The translations under genes were made by a program, and so were the position numbers. The notes beneath the pieces were generated by a model. The model did no database searches, was not told where the DNA came from, and saw only the letters and a program-made list of their open reading frames with translations. A stretch of DNA of 64,000 nt from Candidatus Devosia phytovorans (GTDB lineage Bacteria; Pseudomonadota; Alphaproteobacteria; Rhizobiales; Devosiaceae), in assembly GCA_029202405.1 (NCBI GenBank), contig CP119312.1:253001-317000 (forward strand). Direction: 5' to 3'. Within the stretch, counting starts at the first letter, position 1. Each line of letters begins with the position of its first letter. Shown here one piece after another: positions 18,518 to 27,675 of the stretch.

Positions 18518-19624
18518 ATGACCAAGACGAAATCGACTTATGCGCTGACGCGCCGCCGCTTCCTGGGTAGCGCTGCTGCCCTCGGCGGCTTGGCTGCCAC
18601 CGGCTGGACTGGGAAGGCCTTTGCCCAGAAACCCGAAAAGCCGGCTGAAATCATCGTGCGTGCCTGGGGTGGATCGTGGGTTGCGGCGCTGCAGGCCGGC
18701 GTTTCTGACCCCTTCACCGCGGCCACCGGCATTGCCGTGCGGCATGACCTGACCGAAGACAATGAAATCCAGCCCAAGGTCTGGGCTGCCGTCGCCCAGG
18801 GTCGCGTGCCGCCGATCCACATCAACTGGGACACCACCACCAATGCCACCAAGTCGGCACTGCGTGGCGTCACCGAGGACCTCTCGGACCTCTCGAACCT
18901 GGCCAATACGACCGAGCTGGCCAAGCCGGTTGGCCTCGAGGGCTATCCGATCGTCAATACCTACGGGTATGTTTACGTGCTGGCCTATCGTCCCGAAGCC
19001 TTCCCCGAAGGTGCACCGACCTCGCTGCAGGTACTGCTCGATCCCAGGTTCAAGGGCCGTATCGCGCTCTATAATGACGGCATTGGCTTCCACTTCCCGG
19101 CCCAGGTTGCCGGTGGCGGCAAGCTTGAAGACATTCCGGCCAATATGGAGCCGGCCTGGGAGTTTATCCGCAAGGTCAAGGAGCAGCAGCCGCTGCTGGG
19201 TGAAGATCCCGATTTCACCACCTGGTTCCAGAATGGCGAAATCGATCTGGCCGTGACCATTTCGACCAATGCGCGCGAAGCCAAGAAGAACGGCATCGAC
19301 ATCGCCTGGGTCGTGCCGGAAGAAGGCGCCAAGTTCGACACCGACGGGTTGTGGATTCCCAAGGGCCTGCCCGAGAACGAGCTCTACTGGGCCAAGCAGT
19401 ATATCAACTTCGCTTTGACCCAGGAGGCGCAGCAGGTCTGGCTGGATGGCCTCGGCCTGCCGGGCGTCATCCCAGGCCTGACCCCGCCTGCCGATCTGGT
19501 GGGCGATCCGTCCTATCCGACGACAGAAGAGGATTTTACGCACCTGATCCGCATTTCGTCGCAGATCCAGGTCGAGAACGAGAGCACCTGGTTCGGCGAG
19601 TTCAAGGCCATCATGCAGGGCTAA
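18518..19624 (+). CDS. ABC transporter substrate-binding protein with Tat signal
   Basis: 368 residues of the PotD/extracellular solute-binding class. The N terminus holds a twin-arginine signal (TRRRFLGSAAAL) and a likely cleavage after KAFAQ, so it is probably exported folded by Tat. IIVRAWGGSWVAAL opens the mature fold. A strong Shine-Dalgarno (AGGAGA) precedes the ATG. The family suggests a cationic, amine-bearing ligand such as a polyamine. The HutC operator instead suggests an imidazole amine (histidinol, histamine or similar); the ligand is not determinable by reading. Confidence 0.92.
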   Translation: MTKTKSTYALTRRRFLGSAAALGGLAATGWTGKAFAQKPEKPAEIIVRAWGGSWVAALQAGVSDPFTAATGIAVRHDLTEDNEIQPKVWAAVAQGRVPPIHINWDTTTNATKSALRGVTEDLSDLSNLANTTELAKPVGLEGYPIVNTYGYVYVLAYRPEAFPEGAPTSLQVLLDPRFKGRIALYNDGIGFHFPAQVAGGGKLEDIPANMEPAWEFIRKVKEQQPLLGEDPDFTTWFQNGEIDLAVTISTNAREAKKNGIDIAWVVPEEGAKFDTDGLWIPKGLPENELYWAKQYINFALTQEAQQVWLDGLGLPGVIPGLTPPADLVGDPSYPTTEEDFTHLIRISSQIQVENESTWFGEFKAIMQG

Positions 19625-19679
19625 GGCCTGACGCAAGTCCGGGGTGGCGTGCGCGCCACCCCGTTTGCAGGGAGCATTC

Positions 19680-20624
19680 ATGTCATCGTCCAAGCAAGCC
19701 TATCCATTCCGCTGGCGCGTCATGGATGCCATCGAAGCCATCGCCGCCGCGCTGTGGCCGGCTCGCTTCGGCAAGGCGCTGCCCTATCTGATGCTCGCGC
19801 CGGCCATATTGCTCGTGCTGCTGCTGGTCATCGGCATGGTGCAGATCGCGGATTCAAGCCTGCATGTTCTGGATCGCTCGACCTTCCTGCCGTCGCCTGA
19901 CTATACGCTTTCAAACTACCAGACGGCGCTGGGGCAACCGCTTTACTGGATGATCATCTGGCGCAGCCTCTTGGGCGCGACCGTGGTCACGCTGCTGTCG
20001 CTGATCTTTGCCTTTCCCTATGCCTACCTCATGGTGCGCACGCCCAATGCCATGCTGCGCAAGGTGCTGCTCATTGCGCTGTTCCTGCCGTTTTTCATCG
20101 GCCAGGTGGTACGCGCCTATGGCTGGCTGATCATCCTTGGCAACCAGGGTGTGATGAACGAAATGCTGGGTTGGATCGGCGTGTCGCCGCAGCGCCTGCT
20201 GTTCAACTATCCGGCGGTGCTGTTTGGGCTCGTGCAGTACATGCTGCCCTTTGCCGTGCTGATGCTGGCGCCGGCCATCACGGCCATTCCCGAAGAGATC
20301 GAGTCTGCCGCGAGTTCGCTGGGCGCCAATTGGTGGAAGACCTTCACCCATGTGATCCTGCCCATGTCCAAGCCGGGCCTAGTCGGGGCAGGACTGGTGG
20401 TGCTCACCTTGTCATTGACCGATTTTGCGATGCCGGCGGTACTGGGTGGCGGCTCGCAGGATTTCATCGCCAATGCCATCTATGATCAGTTCTTCCGCAC
20501 GTCCGACCAAGGCATGGGCGCCGCGCTGACGCTACTGCTCGTCGGTGTCGGTTCGCTGGTCGTCGGACTTATCTTCACGGTATTCGGCGCCGGAACGCTC
20601 GCCATGGGGAGGGACAAGAAATGA
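19680..20624 (+). CDS. ABC transporter permease, PotB-like
   Basis: 314 residues with about six membrane segments (LMLAPAILLVLLLVIGM, LLGATVVTLLSLIFAFPYAYLM and others). The EAA loop region AASSLGANWWKTFTHVILPMSKPG couples to the ATPase. I chose ATG 19680 (MSSSKQAYPF) after GGGAG; the upstream in-frame codons look non-coding. Its TGA overlaps the next start as ATGA, which fits equimolar production of the two permeases. Confidence 0.93.
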   Translation: MSSSKQAYPFRWRVMDAIEAIAAALWPARFGKALPYLMLAPAILLVLLLVIGMVQIADSSLHVLDRSTFLPSPDYTLSNYQTALGQPLYWMIIWRSLLGATVVTLLSLIFAFPYAYLMVRTPNAMLRKVLLIALFLPFFIGQVVRAYGWLIILGNQGVMNEMLGWIGVSPQRLLFNYPAVLFGLVQYMLPFAVLMLAPAITAIPEEIESAASSLGANWWKTFTHVILPMSKPGLVGAGLVVLTLSLTDFAMPAVLGGGSQDFIANAIYDQFFRTSDQGMGAALTLLLVGVGSLVVGLIFTVFGAGTLAMGRDKK

Positions 20625-21421
20625 CCTCACCACTGAGCAAGACCATCGTTATCTGGATCATGGTTGGCCTTGTGCTGCTGACCCTCTCGGCACCAACCAT
20701 TGTCGTGCTGGGTGCAAGCTTCACCTCGGGCAATATCATCACCTTTCCACCCGATGGTTTCTCGCTGCAATGGTATGGCAAGATCGCCAGCGACAATGGT
20801 TTGCGCGGCGCCTTCATGCGTTCGCTGGCGGTGGCGGCGATCTGCACTCTGGTGGCAATACCGGTCGGCACGCTGGCCGGCATTGCGCTGGCCAAGTATG
20901 CCATCAAGTTCGAACGCAGCCTGCAGATCTACCTGCTGCTGCCCTTCACCATCCCGCTGATCGGTTCGGGCATCGGGCTCATGCTGTTCTTCGGGCAGAT
21001 GGGCATGCTGGGACAGATCTGGCCGATCGGCATTGCCTGCTGCGTCATCAACCTGCCTTTCATGATCTGGGCCGTGACCGCCAGCGCGGCAAGCCTTGAT
21101 CCGGACCTCGAACTGGCCGCCGCCAATTGCGGGGCACCGCCGATTGCCACCTTCCTGCACGTGACGCTGCCGGCGGTGATGCCGGGGGTGATCAGCGGAT
21201 CGCTGTTGATGTTCATCCTGGCGCTCAACGAATTCCTGGTCAGCCTGCTACTAACCGATGCTCGCACCGTTACCCTGCCGGTGCAGATCTACAATTCGAT
21301 CCGTTCGATCATCACGCCAGATCTGGCCGCCATTTCCGTTGTGTTCATCGCGTGCGCGGCGCTTGTCATCGCCGTGCTGGACCGGCTGGTTGGCCTCGAC
21401 ATCTTCCTCAAATCCAAGTGA
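20621..21421 (+). CDS. ABC transporter permease, PotC-like
   Basis: 266 residues, second half of the heterodimeric membrane channel. About six membrane segments are readable (TIVIWIMVGLVLLTLS, IYLLLPFTIPLIGSGIGLML). An EAA-type loop reads LAAANCGAPPIATFLHVTLPAVMPG. It overlaps the preceding permease by 4 bp. The following HisD-like gene begins 40 bp downstream in the same direction with no terminator between, so it is probably one transcript. Confidence 0.93.
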   Translation: MTSPLSKTIVIWIMVGLVLLTLSAPTIVVLGASFTSGNIITFPPDGFSLQWYGKIASDNGLRGAFMRSLAVAAICTLVAIPVGTLAGIALAKYAIKFERSLQIYLLLPFTIPLIGSGIGLMLFFGQMGMLGQIWPIGIACCVINLPFMIWAVTASAASLDPDLELAAANCGAPPIATFLHVTLPAVMPGVISGSLLMFILALNEFLVSLLLTDARTVTLPVQIYNSIRSIITPDLAAISVVFIACAALVIAVLDRLVGLDIFLKSK

Positions 21422-21461
21422 CGACCACCGTGTCGCTGCTCTCCCTTCAGTGAGACTTGCC

Positions 21462-22784
21462 ATGACCAATGTTTCCTTCCACACCTATGCCGAGCTCGAC
21501 GCGGAGCAGCGCGCTGCCCTGCTGCGCCGGTCGGAAACCGATCTTTCGGGTGTCATCGAGAAGGTGAAGCCGATCATCGAAGCGGTGCGGACCGAAGGCG
21601 ACGAGGCGCTGGTGCGTTTCGCCCGCGACTTCGATCGTTCCGAGGGCGTGCACAAGGGCAATCTCAAGGTGACCGAGGCCGAGTTCGACGCAGCTTTCAA
21701 GCTGGTCGACGCCGAGGTGATCGAGGCGATCAAATTCGGCACCGACAATATCCGCAGCTTCCACGAGGAGCAGAAGCCCGAGACCATGTGGATGAAGGAG
21801 ATCCGTCCCGGCGCCTTTGCCGGTGATCGCTTCACGCCCATCCAGTCGGTGGCGCTTTATGTGCCGCGCGGCAAGGGGTCGTTTCCCTCGGTCACCATGA
21901 TGACCTCGGGGCCGGCCATGGTGGCTGGGGTTCCCAATGTTGCCATCATCACCCCGCCGGCGCCGGATGGCACGGTGGATGCGGCAACGCTGGTGGCGGC
22001 GCGTCTCGCCGGCGTCGAGACGGTCTACAAGGTCGGCGGTGCGCAGGCTGTCGCGGCCGTTGCCTATGGCACCGACACGATCAGGCCGGCCCTCAAGATC
22101 GTCGGTCCAGGCAGCCCGTGGGTTGTGGCGGCCAAGCGGTTGCTGGCCGGTGTGCTCGATACCGGCCTGCCGGCGGGGCCGTCGGAAGCGGTGATCTTTG
22201 CCGATGATACGGTCAACGGCAGCCTGGCGGCGCTGGACCTGCTGATTGAAGCTGAACACGGTCCGGATTCATCGGCATATCTGGTGACGCACAGCCGTCG
22301 CGTTGCCGAGGAAGCGCTGGCCGCCTTGCCGGGTTTCTGGGCGAAGATGACCGAACAGCGGGTCGGCTTCTCGACCACGGTGCTCACCGGCAAGAATGGC
22401 GGCGTGGTGCTGACGGAGTCGGTGGAACAGAGCTACGACTTCATCAATGCCTATGCGCCGGAGCATCTGGAGATCCTCTCGACCGAGCCCTATGACCATC
22501 TCGGCCGCATCACCGAGGCGTCGGAAATCCTCCTGGGTCAGTACACACCGTGCTCGATCGGCAATTTCGGGCTTGGTCCCAATGCGGTGTTGCCGACCAG
22601 CCGCTGGGCCCGCACCTATGGCCCGTTGTCAGTGACGGATTTCGTCAAGCGCAGTTCCATTGGCTATGTCACCGCCGCAGGCTTCCCGCTGCTGGCCGGC
22701 CATGCGCACAAGCTGGCGCTCTATGAAGGTTTTTCGTCGCACGCGATTGCGGTGTCGGACGAACGTTACAAGCACGTGCGGTAA
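21462..22784 (+). CDS. Histidinol dehydrogenase paralogue with altered active site
   Basis: 440 residues, clearly HisD-fold (VGGAQAVAA, AGPSEAVIFAD, YAPEHLEI). Aligning by eye to E. coli HisD, the catalytic pair Glu326/His327 is kept (E334, H335), as are zinc-ligand His262 (H266), His419 (H427) and Glu414 (E422). Zinc ligand Gln259 becomes Glu263, zinc ligand Asp360 becomes Asn368, and substrate-side His367 becomes Ala375. These changes argue against plain histidinol dehydrogenase and for a related NAD-dependent amino-alcohol or alcohol oxidation, as in HisD-derived enzymes such as sulfopropanediol dehydrogenase. It lies 5 bp before a zinc alcohol dehydrogenase. Confidence 0.9.
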   Translation: MTNVSFHTYAELDAEQRAALLRRSETDLSGVIEKVKPIIEAVRTEGDEALVRFARDFDRSEGVHKGNLKVTEAEFDAAFKLVDAEVIEAIKFGTDNIRSFHEEQKPETMWMKEIRPGAFAGDRFTPIQSVALYVPRGKGSFPSVTMMTSGPAMVAGVPNVAIITPPAPDGTVDAATLVAARLAGVETVYKVGGAQAVAAVAYGTDTIRPALKIVGPGSPWVVAAKRLLAGVLDTGLPAGPSEAVIFADDTVNGSLAALDLLIEAEHGPDSSAYLVTHSRRVAEEALAALPGFWAKMTEQRVGFSTTVLTGKNGGVVLTESVEQSYDFINAYAPEHLEILSTEPYDHLGRITEASEILLGQYTPCSIGNFGLGPNAVLPTSRWARTYGPLSVTDFVKRSSIGYVTAAGFPLLAGHAHKLALYEGFSSHAIAVSDERYKHVR

Positions 22785-22789
22785 GGCCC

Positions 22790-23800
22790 ATGAAAGCCGT
22801 TCGCCTGCATGGAGTTCGCGACCTGCGCTTCGAAGAGGTCGATGCGCCGCCGTCGCCCGGTCCGGGCGAGATCCTGCTCGACGTCGAGGCCGCGGGGATT
22901 TGCGGCTCCGATCTGCATAATTTCTCCACCGGTCAGTGGATCAGCCGCTCGCCGTCGATAGCTGGCCATGAGTTCTGCGGCCGCGTGGCAGCGGTAGGGC
23001 AGGGCGTATCGGGCTTTGCGCGCGGCGATGCAGTGGTCGCCGATTCCCGCTACTGGTGCGGAGAATGCGAGAATTGCCGGGCCGGCGATCGCAATGCCTG
23101 CGTTTCGCTCGGTTTCGTCGGCGAGGTCTGCGATGGCGGCTTTGCCGAACAGGTCTTGTTGCCGGCAAGGCTAGTGCTGAGGCGTCCCGATGATCTCCCG
23201 GCCAATCTGGCCGCAATGTCGGAGCCTTTGGCCGTGGCGCTGCATGCGCTGGGCAAGCTAGCGGTCGAGCCCGGTGCGCCGGTGCTGGTCGTCGGCTGCG
23301 GCACGATCGGTGGACTCTGCGCGCTGGCCTTGTCGCGGCGGCATGATAGGCCGATCCTGCTCGCTGACCGCAATTTTGAACGCGCGGCCGCCGTTGCCGA
23401 GGCGACGTCGGGTCGGGTGGTGGCACTCGACAAGCAGGCCATCGCCGATGCGCTGGATGGCGAGGCCATTCGCTTTGCCATTGATGCGACCGGTAGCATT
23501 GCTGCGCTGCAGCAGACCATCGAACTCATGGGGGCCAATTCGCGGCTGGTTCTCGTGGGCATAAGTCATGGCAAGCTCGATCTCGATCCCAATGTTCTGG
23601 TCGAGCGGGAGATTGCGCTTTTGGGGTCGCATGCCTTTAAGGACGAGCTGCCCGATGCCATCGCCATGGCCGGCGAATTGAGCGACGTGCTGCCGCAATT
23701 CATCAACGGGACGGTTCGTCTCGAAGAGGTGCCCGATGCCTTCCAGCGCCTGCTTACTGGGCAGGCGAAGGGCCTCAAGACCATTATCGAGATCGCGTAG
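22790..23800 (+). CDS. Zinc-dependent medium-chain alcohol dehydrogenase
   Basis: 336 residues of the MDR family (threonine/sorbitol dehydrogenase-like). Catalytic zinc ligands Cys38 (AGICGSD), His60/Glu61 (GHE) and the structural zinc cysteines 90, 93, 96 and 104 are all present. A Rossmann motif VVGCGTIGGL follows. It starts 5 bp after the HisD paralogue and ends 3 bp before the kinase-like gene. Two consecutive alcohol-oxidising enzymes suggest sequential or alternative oxidation of an imported alcohol; the substrate is unknown. Confidence 0.92.
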   Translation: MKAVRLHGVRDLRFEEVDAPPSPGPGEILLDVEAAGICGSDLHNFSTGQWISRSPSIAGHEFCGRVAAVGQGVSGFARGDAVVADSRYWCGECENCRAGDRNACVSLGFVGEVCDGGFAEQVLLPARLVLRRPDDLPANLAAMSEPLAVALHALGKLAVEPGAPVLVVGCGTIGGLCALALSRRHDRPILLADRNFERAAAVAEATSGRVVALDKQAIADALDGEAIRFAIDATGSIAALQQTIELMGANSRLVLVGISHGKLDLDPNVLVEREIALLGSHAFKDELPDAIAMAGELSDVLPQFINGTVRLEEVPDAFQRLLTGQAKGLKTIIEIA

Positions 23801-23803
23801 ACC

Positions 23804-25090
23804 ATGACAACAGCTCCGAGCCGTACGGCCGAAATCCGCGCCGTCGCCAGGGATAATCGCGACCGCGCGCAGCTCATGCTGGGCGAGCTGTTGCAGGACC
23901 TGTTCGCTATCCACCCGCGTAATGTGACGATCAACTACGACCAGTACAGCCTCAATTCTCTCAACGGTTTCTTCGACACCGATAACGAAGCCTATTTCTT
24001 CAAGTTCCATCAGGAAGAAGGCGAAGAGGCGATGAGCGGGGAATATTACCGCGCCGACATTCTGGCGCGGGCCGGCCTGCCGGTGGACCAGCCGGTGCAT
24101 ATGTCGGTGCTGCCGGGCGAGCAGATCCTGGTCTATCGCCGCCGCAAGGATCGCCGGCTTTCGGATGTGCTGCGGGAGTTGGACCTCAAGGACGATCCCG
24201 GCCTGCGCCGGATTGTCGTCGACGCAGAGAGCCGGCTGAGTGCGCGGGTGCTCGATGTTTATCGTGAAAGCCTGCACCCGATCACGCCGGAGCAGGCTGC
24301 CGATGAACCAATCAATCGCCTGTTCTACGAGCGGCTGATCGATCCGGCGACTGGGGCCTATCCCGGTGGACGGCTCAGGAGCTTCTATGTCGGGCAGGAC
24401 TTCGCCTTTCCCGGCGCGACGATGAGCTGGGAGGAGTTCGCCGATGCGCGGATCGTCATCAATGGCGTCAGCTATCAACAGACCATCCGGCAACTGTTCG
24501 ACGGTGCGCATGAGCGGCTCAAGCCAAGCCTGCTGGCCGATGCCGGCGGCGTGGTGGCGCATGGTGATGCTCATAATGCCAATGTCTGGTTCGTCGAGCA
24601 GGGGGATCGTGCCGAACTCAGCTTCTTCGACCCGGCCTTTGCCGGCGACAGCGTGCCGACGCTGCTGGCGGAGGTGAAGACCACCTTCCACAATATCCTG
24701 GCGCATCCGCTGTGGCTCTACGACCCTGAGGAGCTGGAGAAGGCCTATAGCGCCCAAGCGACCTATCAGGACGGTGAGCTGACCATCGAGACCGACTGGA
24801 AACTCTCGCCGATCCGGGCCGACCTGCTGCGGGTCAAGGCAGAAGAGGCCTGGAAACCGCTGCTGCAATTGCTCAAGGATCGCTCGCTGCTGCCCGATGA
24901 CTGGCGGCAGGTGGTGCGCTACGGGCTTTTCCTCTGCCCGACGCTGGTGATGAACCTTCGCGCAGGCGTCTCGCGGCACAATCCGACATCGTCGCTGATC
25001 GGCTTTGCGAATGCGGTCCGCGCCGGCAGCGAGCCCGTCGCCGGAGCCGACCTGTTGTCGGACACGCTGGACGCGGTAACGCCGCGCTAG
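23804..25090 (+). CDS. Kinase-fold (aminoglycoside phosphotransferase-like) protein of unknown substrate
   Basis: 428 residues. The catalytic loop HGDAHNAN (253-260) and a following metal-site segment FFDPA (Asp276) match the APH/choline-kinase-like family, with KFH near residue 67 as the likely nucleotide-binding lysine region. The metal motif has DPA rather than the usual D-x-E. As the last gene of the HutC-operator operon, it could phosphorylate the imported alcohol or amine, but this is inference. Its TAG overlaps the TAG of the convergent oxidoreductase gene (CTAG, 25087-25090). Confidence 0.75.
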   Translation: MTTAPSRTAEIRAVARDNRDRAQLMLGELLQDLFAIHPRNVTINYDQYSLNSLNGFFDTDNEAYFFKFHQEEGEEAMSGEYYRADILARAGLPVDQPVHMSVLPGEQILVYRRRKDRRLSDVLRELDLKDDPGLRRIVVDAESRLSARVLDVYRESLHPITPEQAADEPINRLFYERLIDPATGAYPGGRLRSFYVGQDFAFPGATMSWEEFADARIVINGVSYQQTIRQLFDGAHERLKPSLLADAGGVVAHGDAHNANVWFVEQGDRAELSFFDPAFAGDSVPTLLAEVKTTFHNILAHPLWLYDPEELEKAYSAQATYQDGELTIETDWKLSPIRADLLRVKAEEAWKPLLQLLKDRSLLPDDWRQVVRYGLFLCPTLVMNLRAGVSRHNPTSSLIGFANAVRAGSEPVAGADLLSDTLDAVTPR

Positions 25091-26145
25091 AGTTTTACGG
25101 CGAGGCCGGTGCGTACGCTTTCATCGGCAGCAATGCAGATGTTGAGCGAGGTCACGGCGTCGCTCATGTGCCGCGTCAGGTCGATATCCTCGGCGATGGC
25201 GCGGTAGACGAAGTCCTGCTCGCGATCGCAAAGGCCCTGGTGATCGGGTTCGCCGTGCATGTCGAGCCAGTCGTCCTTGCGGGCCGGCCTGTTGTCGGCA
25301 TCGAGTGCGGCGTGATGTACCAAGATGCGCGAGGTCTGGGTGTGGGCGTTGATATCGGCCGAGGCCGCGCCTTGGTCCATGACGATGGACACCGAGCCGT
25401 TTGGCGAGATCACGTCCTTCACGAAGAAGGCGGTCTCCGACATCATCGGGCCCCAACCTGCCTCGTACCAGCCCAGGCTTCCGTCGTCGAAGAGCACCTG
25501 GAAATGGCCGTAGTTATACATGCCCTGCGGCAGGCCCTTGGCGAGCGGCACGCCCATGCCACGCACTTCCACCGGCTTGGCGTCGGTGATCTGGCACATG
25601 ACGTCGACATAGTGCACGCCGCAATCGACGATGGGCGAAGTGGTCTGCATGATCGAGCGGTGAATGTCCCAGGCCGGTCCGCTCGACTGCTGATTGAGGT
25701 TCATGCGGAAAACATAGGGGCCACCCAGGTTGCGCGATTCCTCGATGAGCCGCGTCCAGGACGGGTGGTGGCGCAGGATGTAGCCAATGATCAGCTTGCG
25801 CTTGTTGGCTTCGGCGGCAGCGACAACGCGCCGTGCGTCTTCCACCGTGGATGCCAAAGGCTTTTCGACGAAGACATGGGCGCCAGCTTCCATGGCGGCC
25901 ACGGCATAGTCCGCGTGAGTATTGGTATGCGTCGCGATGGACACCACGTCCGGCTTGAATTCGGCCAGTGCCGCAGCGAAGTCGTTACGGACCGGATAGC
26001 CGGACAGCTCCTCAGGCAGTGTTGGCACAGAGCGATTGACCAGGCCGACGATCTCGAAGCCGGGATGAGTGTGGTAGGCTATCGCATGGCTGCGGCCCAT
26101 CTGGCCAAGCCCAACCACCAGGACTTTGAGTTTGGTCGTGGTCAT
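25087..26145 (-). CDS. Gfo/Idh/MocA family oxidoreductase
   Basis: 352 residues. An N-terminal Rossmann fold (KVLVVGLGQMGRSHA) and the EKPLA motif (FVEKPLASTVEDA) are diagnostic; a substrate-domain VDCGVHYVDVM carries the likely catalytic His. NAD(P)-dependent oxidation or reduction of a sugar or polyol is expected. It follows the GMC oxidoreductase by 20 bp on the minus strand, so the two form an operon. Together with the two TIM-barrel genes opposite, it resembles 3-keto-sugar or inositol-type pathways. Confidence 0.93.
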   Translation of the reverse strand: MTTTKLKVLVVGLGQMGRSHAIAYHTHPGFEIVGLVNRSVPTLPEELSGYPVRNDFAAALAEFKPDVVSIATHTNTHADYAVAAMEAGAHVFVEKPLASTVEDARRVVAAAEANKRKLIIGYILRHHPSWTRLIEESRNLGGPYVFRMNLNQQSSGPAWDIHRSIMQTTSPIVDCGVHYVDVMCQITDAKPVEVRGMGVPLAKGLPQGMYNYGHFQVLFDDGSLGWYEAGWGPMMSETAFFVKDVISPNGSVSIVMDQGAASADINAHTQTSRILVHHAALDADNRPARKDDWLDMHGEPDHQGLCDREQDFVYRAIAEDIDLTRHMSDAVTSLNICIAADESVRTGLAVKL

Positions 26146-26165
26146 CGCAGATACTCCGGATAAAT

Positions 26166-27650
26166 TCAGGCGGTGCGGCGGGCCGCGGCAATCTGGCTGG
26201 CGCCAAAGGTGGCAAGGGCTACCGAATATAGGGTCGGGTTGGTGGCTGTCACCGTCGGAATAACGCCATTGCCGGCCACATAAAGATTGTCGAAGCCCCA
26301 GACGCGGCTGTTGCGATCGCAGACGCTGGTGCCGTCGTCCGTCTCACCCATGCGCACCGTGCCCTGATAGTGCAGGGAACTGCCGATGGGCTGGACGAAG
26401 GTGGCAAAACCCGGGGCAGGGCGCCCGATCACTTCGGCCACCTTGAGCGCCGTATCCTTGGCCCATTCGAGGCGCTTGAGATCGCCTTCGGACTGTTTCC
26501 ACCTGATTGAAATGGCGGGCAGGCCACGCCAGTCAAGACGGTTGTCGTCGAAGGTGACCTGATTGTTTTCGTCGATATCGGCGGGACAGAAGACGCCCAT
26601 GCCGATCGGCTGGCCGCCCAGCTCGGCCGACTTGGGCATGGTGTGGAGACTCGCCGGCGCGATGGTCACAGAGAAGGGCAGCTCATTGGTCGCCGGAATC
26701 CAGCTCATCGCCTTCATCGGCACGTCAGTCTGCATCTCGGCAATCTGGGAAACAATATAGTGGTCGTTGATATAGCGGCCGAGTGCAGCGGGGCGAATGC
26801 CCGAGGCATGCAGCAATTGCGGCGTGTGCAGCGCATCGCAGGCGACCACGATAGCACCCGCCATCACCCGCCAAGTCTCGTCCGAGCCGGGTGTCGCCAG
26901 TTCCACACCAATGGCACGGCCGTTCTCGTGGATGATCCGGCGGCAGGCGGTTTCAGCCACGATGCGGAAGCTGTCTTCGGGCTCGTCCACCATGTCGCCA
27001 AGGATGACGTCGGTGCCATGCCAGCGCGGGCCGCTGTCGCCCGGCGTTGCCGCCATGGGCATGGGCTGCACCTGCCGGTCGGCGCTGCGGCCGGGATTGA
27101 ACACGGCACCAAGCTTCTCGCGCAGCGCCACGGCGACTGCATCGGGACCACGCACGTCCTTGTGCACGCCGAGCAGACCGCCCGCGACGCCAAGCGCCGC
27201 TTCCAGTTCTGCGGCCGGAATGAAGGGCACGCGCTCAGCCTGCGACGGCGTCGGGGTGCCGGTCGACCACTTGGTCCCCATGCCGCCCACATTGGCAGCC
27301 GAGAAACCGGCGAAAAGGCTGTCCGACGGATCGCCATCATTGGCAATGAACAGGCCGGAACGGCGCAGCAGGGAAGCGTCGAACCCGCCGGCGCGGCGGG
27401 CTTCCCATTCTTCCTTGCTGATCGACATGCGCGGGCTGCGGTCGCCGCCCTGCGCCAGGATTTCCAGCGTTGCGCGCTCGTCGAGGTCGGCGACATTGTC
27501 GAGGTGGGCGCCCTTTTGCGGCAGGATCTGCGGGCCGGCTTCCACCATCAGGATGCGCGCTTCGGGCCAGTCGCGCCGGATGATGCGCGCATAGGCGCTT
27601 CCCGTGGGACCGCTCCCGACGATCACGACATCGGTGGACTCTTGGCGCAT
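26166..27650 (-). CDS. GMC-family FAD oxidoreductase (pyranose oxidase-like)
   Basis: 494 residues. The FAD-binding GSGPTGSAYAR lies at the N terminus with EAGP after the second strand. The C terminus has SLHYQGTVRMGE and ATNPTLYSVALA, giving the His/Asn active-site pair of the pyranose 2-oxidase/glycoside 3-oxidase branch. No signal peptide, so it is cytoplasmic. In known C-glycoside and levoglucosan pathways a 3-oxidation is followed by TIM-barrel lyases or isomerases, a combination repeated here. The electron acceptor (oxygen or a dehydrogenase partner) cannot be told. Confidence 0.9.
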   Translation of the reverse strand: MRQESTDVVIVGSGPTGSAYARIIRRDWPEARILMVEAGPQILPQKGAHLDNVADLDERATLEILAQGGDRSPRMSISKEEWEARRAGGFDASLLRRSGLFIANDGDPSDSLFAGFSAANVGGMGTKWSTGTPTPSQAERVPFIPAAELEAALGVAGGLLGVHKDVRGPDAVAVALREKLGAVFNPGRSADRQVQPMPMAATPGDSGPRWHGTDVILGDMVDEPEDSFRIVAETACRRIIHENGRAIGVELATPGSDETWRVMAGAIVVACDALHTPQLLHASGIRPAALGRYINDHYIVSQIAEMQTDVPMKAMSWIPATNELPFSVTIAPASLHTMPKSAELGGQPIGMGVFCPADIDENNQVTFDDNRLDWRGLPAISIRWKQSEGDLKRLEWAKDTALKVAEVIGRPAPGFATFVQPIGSSLHYQGTVRMGETDDGTSVCDRNSRVWGFDNLYVAGNGVIPTVTATNPTLYSVALATFGASQIAAARRTA

Positions 27651-27675
27651 CAGATCTGCCCTATGAGAGAAATTT

